The notes beneath the pieces are model-generated. The model did no database searches, was not told the origin of the DNA, and saw only the letters and a list, made by a program, of their open reading frames with translations. Position numbers and translations under genes: made by a program. From NCBI GenBank assembly GCA_029379385.1, contig CM055613.1, forward strand, positions 23,905,652 to 23,969,651: DNA of 64,000 bases. Reading direction: 5' to 3'. This DNA comes from Quillaja saponaria (lineage: Eukaryota > Streptophyta > Magnoliopsida > Fabales > Quillajaceae). The first letter of the stretch is position 1. Each line of letters begins with the position of its first letter. Shown here in pieces: positions 12,735 to 24,208 of this stretch.

Positions 12735-14200
12735 ATCCTGGTTGGAGGTCAACTATGGTAGAAGAAATGATGGCTTTAGAGCAAAACATCACTTGAGATT
12801 TGGTTCCATTACCTTTTGGAAAATCAGTTGTTGGGTGTCGATAGGCTTACATTGTGAAAGTTAACCCTAATAGGTCCATAGCTCGATTGAAAGCTTAATT
12901 GGTGGCTAAAGGTTATTCTCAGACATTTGGTGTTGCTTATCTCGACACATTATCTCATGTGACCAAATTAGACATATGTGCAATACTCATTTCTCTTGCT
13001 ACCTTTTGTCATTGGCCTTAATATCAATTAGATGTCAAAAATGCATTTCTTCATGATAATTTGCAAGATGAAGTTTATATGGAGAAACCATCTTAGTTTG
13101 TGGCCTAGGGGGAGTCTAGGTTGGTATGTCGATTAAAGAAATTTTTGTACAGACTGAAACAATCACCTTGGGCATGGTTTAGACGATTAACCAAGGTAGT
13201 GCTTAGGTTTGGTTTGAAGCGTTATAATAGCGAGAATTTTGTATTCTACTAACATTCAGAATCATGTAGAATATTTTTGATTGTTTATGTTGATGCTACT
13301 GTAATTATTAGGGATTATAGTTCTGGAATTGATAAGCTAACGATTCATTTGAAACAATATTTTCAAACCAAAGATTTAGGGAAGTTAAAATATTTTCTTG
13401 GAATAGAGATAGCTCAATCAAGGAAGGGTATTTGCTTATCTTAAAGAAATTATGTAATTGATTTGTTAAGTAAGAGAGGAATGTTAGGATCCAAGCCTAT
13501 TGGAACCCATATGGATCCTAATACTAAGTTGATTGAAATGGGACTCATAGGGTCTAAGTGTCAAAAGAATCTTATCGATCCCAATTCTGAGTTCAGAATT
13601 GAGAAGGGTGAATTGTTTCCTGATCCTGGAAAATATAGAAAATTGGTTGGGAAGCTTAATTATGTAACAACTACTTGTCCAAGTATTGCTTTTGTTGTTA
13701 GTGTGGTAAGTCAGTTTTTATCTACCCCCTCCCCTCGTGAAGTTCACTGGAATATTGTTATTCATATATTAAGGTACCTAATAGGTGCTCCAGGACGAGA
13801 GTTGTGGTACTTGGATCATGGACTTACTCAAATAGAAGGATTCACAGATGTTGATTAGGCAATTTCTTCATTATATAGATGATCAACTACAGGTATTGCA
13901 TTTTTGTTAGAGCAAAATCTTTTGTCATGGAAAAGTAAGAGACAAAGTGTTGTTGGTCATTAAAGCACACAATCAGAATATAGATCTATGTCTCAATCTA
14001 CATGTAAGTTTGTGTTGATACAAAATCTTCTTGGTGAACTTGGGTTCAAAGTGTCATATTCTATGAAGCTATTTTGTGATAATGAGGCTGCTCTACACAT
14101 TGCCATAATCTTATTTTTCATGAGAAGACCAAACATATTAAAGTAGATTGTCGTTTTACTCGTGAGAACCTCCAACAGAATATTATTGCAACTAACTATG
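12735..14200 (+). pseudogene. Copia reverse transcriptase and RNase H remnant
   Basis: Conceptual reading across stops gives the RVT_2 order: HPGWRSTMVEEMMALE, VAKGYSQTFGV, QLDVKNAFLH, then YVDA at 13286-13297 where an active enzyme has YVDD. After the frame at 13463-13858 (GKYRKLVGKLNYVTTTCPSI) come RNase H traces to about 14200. The loss of a catalytic Asp plus many stops shows it is dead. Confidence 0.8.
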
Positions 14201-14205
14201 TCCTA

Positions 14206-15240
14206 ACTTGGGCATGTTTTGTTATAACCCTTATAACTTGATAACGAAAAGTCGAGTTTTTCACACAATGTGTAAAGTTATGTAATAGAATAAACTAATT
14301 AATTAAATAATAGTATAGTTAAATATGTTATAATTCGATATCTTATTGTAACCTTAATATACGTTATATATATATTAAGATGACGCAGTGACCAAAATTT
14401 CCATTTCGATGCTACATAATGGTGGTGGTGGTGTTTAGATGCCAAAAATCTAGATGATTAAGATTAGAGCTCGCTTCATGCTGTGGTGAAAATTTTGCTT
14501 GTTTGAACACCTTTATAGATGAAAATAATTTTTTTGTACTCTCCTAATCTCGGTCAGTTTTTAGATTGGCAAACCCAAATCATATGGGGTTTCCACAGAC
14601 GACGCCAATTTTAAGTCTTGATTTAACCAGTTGAGATGTCTTTCATGTGGCTGGCCTGCAAAGTAACGGTCCTTTTAACATGTGAAAATTCCAATGCCAA
14701 ATCAGTTTTTAATCAGAGTATAGAAGGTGAAAAGCTACAAAGAGTATGAGTTAGGAGAGACAACCTATTTTGTTTCAAGGTTTTGAGCCCCTTTATATAG
14801 TATTTATATTGCAGTATTAATCACATTAGTTATGACGTCCGTTACAATAATAATGGATGATAATGGAGTCTGTTATAATATTAATAGGAATTAATTGTGG
14901 TAGTTACAATTCGGAATAGTTCGTTATAACTTAACTTTTTCACATGTAATAATATTATTGAATTGGTACAATCCTGTATTATCAAGTATAGAGACTTCTA
15001 GGCATTTATATATAAGTGAGTCTTTATTCTTTTGATATATACATCAAAGAATCAAGAATATAAGTCTCATTACTCCAAATTGAGAGTTTCTTAATATTAT
15101 CTCATTTAGGAACTTTGTATGATTTATGTCATACATCTCTGGTTATGTCCAACCACGCATATATAAGTTGTTTTTTCTACATAGTTTCCTGTCTTACTTA
15201 TCCTTAGAAAATCAACAAATATGCCATCAACCCATGAAGG
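14206..15240. other. Intergenic, AT-rich, no gene seen
   Basis: No coding frame. Contains a short GGTGGTGGT run at 14420. The part at 14960-15110 has the look of LTR leader sequence but no partner copy was identified. Confidence 0.35.
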
Positions 15241-15249
15241 AGGGATACT

Positions 15250-15955
15250 GCCTAGGAATGAGGCTGACAATTTTGACCCGCCCCACGAAGCTCCGATCCA
15301 CCCCTATCCAAAAGGGTGGGTTTTTTAACCATTGACTAGGAACTAAGCAGATCTTTCCCCGATCCAAAAAAATACAATTGAGGTTTGGAGCGTGGATGGG
15401 ATTCACTTATACCTCGCCCCACTTTGCCCCGTTTTATGTATATATATTAGCTATATTATATATAATATATATATTTATACACACATATTTTACCATTATG
15501 CATAAATATTTTCACTATCATATGCATTATATGTAATACATATTATATTTCAATTGTGAATATTAATACTTTTTCTAATTAAGAAACTATCGTATTAGTT
15601 TTTATAGAAATCTATGTGAGACTAATTATGTATTGTTAATTTTTGTGCATTTCTAACAAGTGATGTTATCTTCATGTGCACTTTTAATTTTATTTTTTTA
15701 GTGAATAGGTGTATAAGTTATGCTAACTTACCAAGATTTTTATTCATTAATTGAATATAATTTTTTGTTTTTTTAATTTGGTGCAAAGAAAATCGGGTTT
15801 GGAGAATTCAGAAAAATTTTCAGATTGGGGATAGGGTTGAAATTTCTTGCCCCATTAGGGGTTCAGGGTAGGGCGCGAGGCAATTTAGTGGGAGCCAAAT
15901 TAGGGTCAATTTACCCCTGATCCACTCCCGGCTCCGCCCCATTACCCTTCCTACT
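15250..15955. repeat. Repeat with CCCGCCCC-rich ends, possible non-autonomous DNA transposon
   Basis: Two short GC-rich blocks (GACCCGCCCCACGAAGC near 15277 and GATCCACTCCCGGCTCCGCCC near 15918) flank about 600 bp of very AT-rich sequence. Sequences with this layout recur in dicot genomes as non-autonomous elements. I could not define terminal inverted repeats or a target duplication, so class and borders are uncertain. Confidence 0.35.
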
Positions 15956-16454
15956 CGAGAACCATTGGGGCCTATTTGGGTCAGTTGCTGCACAAGCTAT
16001 GACTGATCTTTCTCTAGCTGGTGCTGCATATTTGGTCATCCTCAATTTTCTCCCACTAATTAAGGAAAGTAACCTTTGTTGTCCCTAAATTTGACCATGT
16101 TTTCTGTGAACTGCACATGTTTTACCATTATGCATAATAGATAAACAACCTAGTATGTTTCTATCTCTTCCCTTGAGAAAGAAAAAAAGAAATGTACAAA
16201 CTATCTGGGCCCGAACAAATGGCCCATTAGTTTCTTATTTTAAAAGAGCACTATAAGAAAAATGGTAGAACTATGCCTAACCAAACCTCAGTACCCAATC
16301 CATATCTCCAATCTATACTGGCCCGAATAGAGCCAGTAATAACTTCAGGCATAATAATAACCCTAATTTGCATTATTTTTTCTTAATAGCAAATTCGTTG
16401 TTAAGAATGGGTGATTCTCTCCGAGAACATTGTGTTCTATTTATTTAATCCTCT

Positions 16455-16576
16455 CATCATATATATGTATATCAGACGAATCAAAGTTTAATGTACTAAA
16501 TGGTGATATTACTTTCATCATATATATTTAGATCAGACGAATCAAAGTTTAATGTACTGAATGGTAATGTTACTTT
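16455..16576. repeat. Tandem duplication, 61-bp unit, two copies
   Basis: Copy 1 starts at 16455 and copy 2 at 16516. Both share the core AGACGAATCAAAGTTTAATG, preceded by CATCATATATAT, and differ at only a few positions. Confidence 0.85.
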
Positions 16577-17690
16577 GAGAACATAGATATATTACATCAC
16601 CAAGAAGTTAGTCTAGTTACTCTCAAATCCACATAGTAATCCAGCACTTACCAGTTAAATCCACCCCTAGCAGGCTAGCACCTCATTTGCATTAGTTTTT
16701 TTTTTTTTTTTTTTTCATCTCTGGTTTCGAACTTGGATAAAGTTGATTTTAATTAAGTGGATGAACAGAATTAGGCCCACAACTAAACATTCTTTTAATA
16801 TGGTCATAAATAAAATAATTTTTTTTCAACTTGATTCTCTTCTAATCGCAAATTGCAAACAAGGCTTCCTTATGGAGGTAATCATGATATATAGAAAGTG
16901 AGAGGCGCATTAATTAATTAAAGCTAACAAATATGTAATTAGGTCTAATTAAACACATGTATTTATTATCATCCACAAATTACTTGGATAAGTAAAGCAC
17001 CGACCAAGAAATCTAGTTTGGCGGGAATCTAATCCTTTTAAGGAAGCAAATGGTGGTTTAGCGAGCACACATGTTTAATGCAATTAGTGAATGTTTGAGG
17101 TCTATCAACAAAATCAAAACCTCTTTGATATCATATGTACTGCTTCCTTAGAACATAATACTTTTCCATGCAACCATGTGCTAAGCTATTAGTGCTGCTA
17201 TTATAGCTTTAATAAAACAACACCCTAATTATGTCTTCTTAGAATTATAACATCGAGAAATCTTCAACAATTTTAGCATATCTCTCTCTTGTCAAAGTTT
17301 ACTTAAACTCATTAAGCTTTCTTGTCTGGCTACCCAACAATGAATTTTATCTCCGACACCTTTCTACATGCAAATCTATTAGTTTTTGCATGTTGTACAT
17401 GACTTCCTCTTTACTTTATGCTAACAATAATTATAATAGGTTAATTATTATCGACTAATTGGTGATATAAACTCTGATATCATGTTAAATAATGTACATA
17501 ATTCAAGACCTAAATTTTTTGGGTGAAACCAATAAATAATTAAATCCTATGTCTTATTAAACAACATATGCAAGCTTTAGTAGTGGGGTCAATGATTTGC
17601 AAATTTTACATGCTGATTGTGTAGTCCTTTTCATTTCCTTTATAAGTTGCGGAATCCAGAAGTGATGACGCAGTCCTTAGAATCATTGAC

Positions 17691-17776
17691 TTGTGTGTGT
17701 GTGTGTGGGTTGGGGGTGTGTGTGTGTGGGTTGGGGGGGGGGGGGGGGTGCGGGGGGGTGCGGGGTGTGCGGGGGG
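17691..17776 (+). repeat. TG microsatellite grading into long G runs
   Basis: TG dinucleotide runs alternate with GGGTTGGGGG blocks, then a run of at least 16 G, then GTGCGGGG units. The plus strand has many G runs of four or more. Short frames across it (Gly/Val/Cys-rich) are artefacts of the repeat. Confidence 0.95.
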
Positions 17777-20716
17777 AAGAACAGCAATCCCAGCGGTGAG
17801 TTATGTTCTGAAAGTGCTAAATTATGGAACATTTGTTTGTTACACTTAGAAAGACTAATACAACTTTTCCACAGCCCTCTAAAAAAGTTTGAGGTTTATG
17901 TTGTCGGATTCTTGCTCAGTTTGGCCCCAATAATTATCATTCCAATTTCTTTGATCAATATAAGGTCGCACCATCCATTATAGATATTCACATGCTGGTA
18001 GGGTTTTTTTTGGCTCCAAGATTAGTAAGGTTTTATAATGTGACTGTGGGGCAAAATCCAAAATATTCAACCTAATTAATAATGACTTGAAATACAAGAA
18101 TTGCATGCGAAATTAAATTGGGTCCAATGAATCGCAAGCTTTACTTAATTTGTAGTGGCCCTAGATCTGATTGCTCGATCTAACCATTATCTACTTGTTT
18201 ATGGATTTGGGAACAATCAATTACTGATAAGTGATAATTGATAAATATACTCAAGGGTGATACTCAAACCTAACAATTAAATAATTCATGCTCTTTTTAT
18301 TAATTTATTACTCTTGTTCCAACTTAATATATTTTGCTCTGTGTGGAAAAAAAAACTTACCGAGCCGAGATCACTAACTAATACTAATAAAATAAAGATA
18401 GACCTGTCTTGTATGTATACTTTCCTCGGTTATGTTGCTACTGCATTCTATAGACAATCATCACCAAAGCACGAAAGCCAATTAAATCCACAAAATTAAG
18501 TTTACATTAGACTCACTCAATCTTTTATGGGTTAGCTAGCTTCGAAATAATTGTCTTGTTAAAATATATACTATATAATATATATGTATGTATTTGATGA
18601 TAAATATGATCTAATCAAGAATTAGATACCGACCAGGCATCACAAATTTGTTTGTGTTATGCCTAATGATACAACTAATGCTTGGTTTACCACCACCTAA
18701 TCCGAACTGTGCTCTTCCCTATCACTCAAGACTTACATTATATTATAAGAATGCACGTTGCTATTTTGGACGGCTGGATATTGATACCGTCATGATCATT
18801 ATCTTATGTAATTTGTATTTTTAGTATTAGCAATCAATAATATTGTTTCTAAAATTAATTATTATTAGAATGAAGTTCTTTTTGGGCCAGTGATGGCTAC
18901 GGTATTAATTTTATATTTCAAGTCAAAACTTACAAATTTTGGAGATGTAATTAGATAAAATGGAGCTCTCAAACATGACGCACAACTTTTTGTTTGTCAA
19001 GACAAGATGCATGCATATATAAACTCAACAAAAGATTATATAAATCAGCTTTTTTGTTCTTTTCTATTTTTATAATTTCCTTTCAAATTTAGGTCGGAAA
19101 TTAAATAAATAGTTTGAGTAATGAGGTGGGTTTAGTTTTCAGTCTGCCAAAGTACAATTAGATTAGATATACTTAGGTTACATATAATAAATAAAAATTT
19201 TAATATTGACAGCAACTTCATGCTATGTGCAGCCAAATATTGAGTTCTCGAAGGAAATTTTAAAATTCGAGACATGCATGCGAGTACTCGTTCATTAAAG
19301 AGATTAATTAAATTTCCATTTTGTTTTTACTGTTTCATCTTAAAAAGATAAAGTAATTAATTATTATATGACTATAATTAAAGAATAATTAAAGATGCTG
19401 AAAGCCGACGGATCCTGCGTCATGCTGTCCAAACAAAATATATAATTCTCATCTGCTGATCATACTTTGTGGGATCTTCAGATTAGAGATAGATGCAATA
19501 TTGGAGACTCTTTTTAATTCAGCCAAATGACCATCAAATTAACTTCCTAATTAATTTTGGTTTTTTAAAGTTTTATTTACTGTTTTGGCTGCACAATAAG
19601 ACTTTATAACTTTAAAAAAATCATGGCACGTCAATTAGAATTGATCAAATCAAAATGTGGATTTCATTATAACCATCTTTAATCATGATGTGATAAAAGT
19701 CATAGACCAATCTTAAATGACATTGTTACAAGCTACTTTAATAGTCAATGATCATGTAAGAATATTTTATTATTTGGTCATTTGTTTTTTCAATAACAGT
19801 TGTTAAGTACTTTATTTTCCATCTGTGACACTTTTTTTTTTTTTTTGGTAAAATAGAATTCATTGTTGGATTAAAAGAAGTGCATACAACATTATCATAA
19901 ACGAGAATATGAGCATCTTGTTTCACTTCATGCTTATCTAAGACTTATACACTCAACACTTGATGCTAAGAAATTTGAGGAAGATCAACAGTTGTAATTA
20001 ACCTCACTAGGGTGTAACTTGAATTGTGGTTAACTTGACTTACCATTCACGTAAAGAGTGTCCCAAGGATAGCTGGCTGGCAGGCTGGCATACAATCAAT
20101 TAATCTCACCTTTGAGTTGAATTAACACATTCAGCTTCAATTCTTAACTTTTTCTTTGCTTACATATGTGGAAATTAATTAACGTTCCAATAATAATAAT
20201 AATAATAAACTACCCACTAATTAAGCCACTAATTAAACATAATAATTACGAGATTAACTTTTAATTAATTCCTTTACCTTACATAACAAAATTATTCTTC
20301 ATTGATTTCATGATAGTAAAAAGAGAAGCATTAATTAGTGGGTGTAGGTGGCCGAAAAGCCCCAAATTAATATATTTTTCTCTGTTTGTCCTTTTGACCA
20401 AAACATAGCAAAGGTTCTAATCTAATCTAATCCATTATCAGTTTCCTCTTCTTAGTTTTATTTTTTACTAAAAAAAACTAAATTAAAGGTGAACATTTTA
20501 GGTTTAATTCACGGACATTGGCAAAAGTGAATGGAACAGAGAATGTTAGATAGCTTGAAAATCACTCAACACATTTTGGGCCAGCATGCACGTCTACATG
20601 TAACAAGCTGGCTCAGTGGGGATATTTGCTCGGTATACGAGGAGGGAAAGAGAGGGAAAGAGAGGAGGGCCCAACCCCAACACACACACACATAAACACA
20701 AAGCTAGAAAAAGCCG

Positions 20717-20734
20717 AATGCGTTAAGCAACATC
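20717..20734 (+). repeat. 18-bp motif, copy 1 of 2
   Basis: AATGCGTTAAGCAACATC here is identical to 24191-24208. In both places it is followed within 3 bp by CCTC. It lies in GC-richer sequence than the surrounding gene-free region. Confidence 0.6.
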
Positions 20735-21237
20735 ATCCTCATCCCGCTGAGATCCCTTTCCTTTAATCCCATTTATGGTTCGTTACGCTAAATCCTCTCA
20801 AATCTCAATAACTAATTTGTTTACTGTTAAAGTATATTTAGGAATGCCAAATGTGAATGACAAATAATTACGCTATCCTTGCGCTGCCATCACGTTTTTG
20901 TTTACCCATTTTAATATTTTATTCTCTAATTAATATTCTTGCTTCTTCATTTTTCATCCTTTTTAAAGGTAAAATATATTTCTCTCTCTCATTCCATACA
21001 TTGTTTTATCCATGATGAAGTCGATAGTTGTTAAAGATAAACTATTAATAATTGATTGAAACTAGTTAACTATCTGAATCACATCATTAATCATCTTTAA
21101 TTAAGATAATTATGTATGATGATTATTTTAATTGATTAAATTAAGATATAATTATAGACACAAACCAGTGATTTTCTTGTAGGCTTATAAATTGACTCTC
21201 AAATTTAAAAAAGTGAGTGATGTGAGTTTCATACTTA

Positions 21238-21762
21238 GGGCCCATTAGCTGTACAAATTGTAAAAGTCAAATTGATAATAAGTCAGATTAGTCATAAGCC
21301 AAATATGCATTAGGTATGCATATTGTAAATAAGTTAAATATGTGTTTGGTATGTAGATTACAAAAGTCAGTTTAGATATGTAATTATTATTAAGGGCATA
21401 CATAAGTTATTTTAATATTATTTAGTTATTAATAAAATATTTTTATTACTTAATATAATCAAGAACATAAAATAAAATAATTCAAATTTTTTAATCAAAA
21501 ACAATTTGAGAGAGAATTGGGTTGGAAAGAATTATTAATATATAAAAGGATAGAGGGTAAATTGGGCAATTTTAGTGTCACATGTAATCTGAAAAACTAA
21601 AAATTCCTCTATGGCTACTTCTATCAATTGGAAAATTTCTTTAATTTGGACCGATTGCGATTGAGCCAATCGCAATCCTATGAGAAACCAAATGTTCTCA
21701 ATCTCTAGATTGGACTCCTCAATTGGCAATGGAATGTTGTAATCTATATACCAAACGGACTC
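21238..21762. mobile_element. PIF/Harbinger (Tourist-like) MITE with TTA target duplication
   Basis: 525 bp, AT-rich, non-coding. TTA at 21235-21237 and 21763-21765 flank it. The ends begin GGGCCCATTAGC (left) and, on the opposite strand, GAGTCCGTTTGG (right), followed in both by a stretch ending ATTRYAA. A better copy of the right end occurs inside, at 21343 (GTGTTTGGTATGTAGATTAC), suggesting a nested or internally duplicated end. A 3-bp TTA duplication is the hallmark of PIF/Harbinger elements. Confidence 0.65.
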
Positions 21763-24190
21763 TTAGTCATAGAATAAATATAATACTTTCTTTTCGTGGA
21801 GTAGGCCGAATGCCGAATTTTGTAAATCTTTATCTCTCTCATTTGTTCCGTTTGATTCTAATTATGTCTTTTTACTTAATACATTCAATCAACAAATTTC
21901 GGTGTAGAAAGATGTACTCATAGCTATTTTCAACAATGTAAAAGCATATTTAGTTGGCACGAGGTTTAATTTTATTCCTTGGATAATATTATTTATGTCT
22001 TTTAAAATAAGTTTCACATGAAAAATTGTTTGTATGATACATTGAGCATATATACCAATTTATATATCTTCAAAATATTTGAAGTTAAGAAAGAGTTGAA
22101 GTTGGCTTTAAGAGAATGGAAAGGTGAACAATCATCAAACAACATTGTATATATGGAAATTAATTAGGAATAATATATAGCAAGAGATAGATGACAATGG
22201 TGGTTATAATTAGGACTACTGAGAGGATGGCATGTCAACTAGCTATACCATTGACTAAAACAAATTTCAATTCAAAATCAGTTAATAAAAAGTAATGAGG
22301 TTTGATTACGATAAAAGATGAACTATTACCATCGAGAGCTTCCCTCAAGTGGTTGGAACTTGTTTCCCAATCCCAGCGTCAAGGTTGAGCACTGCCATTG
22401 TATTTTTAAAAAAATTAAATGTTAAATATTTAGGTGATAAAATTACTACATTTAAGTCCACTTAGGACATGAGATTATATATTAAAAGAACGATTAGGGA
22501 TTTATTTTTCACCCACTCCACATCTTAAACCTTGTCGATTGGGTGCTACTTCTTATTGAAGAAATTTAGAATGATTAGAATTCAACAAAGGCTAATGCAG
22601 ACACAAAAATTTACGTATTCGGTTATCGGCTTACTCTATGGAAGAATATTTCTATGGGAAAATATTGTAATATGTTCATTCAATGATATGTATGAAACTC
22701 ACCAACTCACTCTTTACAATATTAGAGCCTTCAATAGGCTTACAAAACAATCAAGAGACTTAGAATTATGATATTATAATTAATTGTGTCAACAATTATT
22801 TTTGTAATTATGACTTAATTTAATCCATTACTATAATCAAAATACATAATTATATTAATTGGGGTGATTGATAATGTGACTGGGAATCTGGGATAATCAA
22901 CTAATTTTAATCAATCATAATAATTTTCTTTAATACTTCCTCAATAAAATATAGTTCACATTGTTGATAAAAAGAAAGTATTGTGACTTTAGTTTTTACT
23001 TCTTGTGTTTCACGTTTTGAGTAGGTCTGAAGTTTTTATAAATTTTATTTTTTGCAGGAAGTGGTATGAATATCTTAAATCGAATTAGAAAGATTAATTA
23101 ATTGAAGTTGGTATAAATTAAAAAAAAAAAAAAAAAAAAGTTTTTCCTTATTAATTGAGGTTCAGCTATATACAATGCCTGTACAATATTTGTTTTTTTT
23201 TTTTTTGGTTAAATAAGAATTCACTTGCCATGCACGGAAAGAAGAAAAAGAGACTAGTTTTGTCCCAAGACTGGGAGGCATAAAGCAACCTTCTCCTTGC
23301 TTACACGGCCAAACAGGGTGACTGTGAGAGGGACAAGTAATTAATCTGAATTGGCAAGAAAATATTGAACCCCCGAAAATCACTGCATCAAAGTTCAGAA
23401 TTCAGAGGATGTTTCTGTCATTTGAAGGAATTTCTTAACTTATTAGGTCTTAGTCTGACAATGAAACACAAAACGCACCGTCGTTTACACTTTTTGGGGG
23501 AAATCAAATTAGTGCCAAAGGCCCAAAGCTACTGCCATTCGCGAGAATCCTAAGTTGGCATGTCTCACATGCCATGAAGATAAAAAAAAAACTTTGGTCA
23601 ATATTTCTTCTGTCAGCTTGTGGGTCACTAAGAAAGAATGAAGCCCACGACGTCGCACAATCAAGTGGGTCGTGACTCATAAGCTGTAACATCAACGGCT
23701 CAGATCTATTACACTTGCATATGGCAAATCAAACACTCCAGCAAGCAGGAAGACTGTGCAGCTTCACATAAGGTAAAAAGGGGTATATTCGTCATTTTGA
23801 ACTGCAACAACCTCCGATTTCTATTCCGGGAAAAGGGGTATATTAGTCAATTTGGGCTGCGTGTGGGCCGACCAACCCAACCTCAACGGTGTTGACCTCA
23901 ACCTGACTGTTGTAGTACATGTACAAAAATTAGGTATTCTCTTCTATTTAAAATTAAAATACAGTATAGGGTCGGTCCAATTCATTAATCATAAAAAATA
24001 AAATAACATATAGTAATTAATTATGATTAGTAGCACAAGCTAAATAAGCCAAATGTAGCCAAATGTGGCTTAGATTATACTCAAGAGTACGTGGGGAAGC
24101 ATATATAGCATCACGTGCGCAAGCTTCCGGAGATGAAAATCTCACACCAGTTACGACTTACGAGGGGACCCTGAGCCGAGGATATTGGCA

Positions 24191-24208
24191 AATGCGTTAA
24201 GCAACATC
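24191..24208 (+). repeat. 18-bp motif, copy 2 of 2
   Basis: Identical to 20717-20734. It lies about 85 bp downstream of a TATA-like CATATATAGC and a CACGTG G-box core. It is bracketed by GAGGAT and ATCCTC, which could pair as a small stem. Confidence 0.6.

Larger units (their letters stand above)
9434..14205 (+). mobile_element. Decayed Ty1/copia LTR retrotransposon, plus strand, 3' truncated
   Basis: The order is LTR-like sequence, tRNA-Met-type primer binding site (TGGTATCAAAGCAAGGG at 9583), gag, protease, integrase, reverse transcriptase and RNase H: the copia order. The likely 5' LTR starts with TGTTAGGAG at about 9434 and ends in CA near 9581. Coding similarity stops abruptly inside RNase H near 14205 (ENLQQNIIATNYV) and no second LTR copy was recognised downstream, so the 3' end appears lost. 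Many stop codons interrupt all domains. Confidence 0.85.

Noticed and set aside
17617..17983. Gly/Cys/Val-rich reading frames
   Set aside because: They are translations of the TG/G repeat tract and have no family resemblance.
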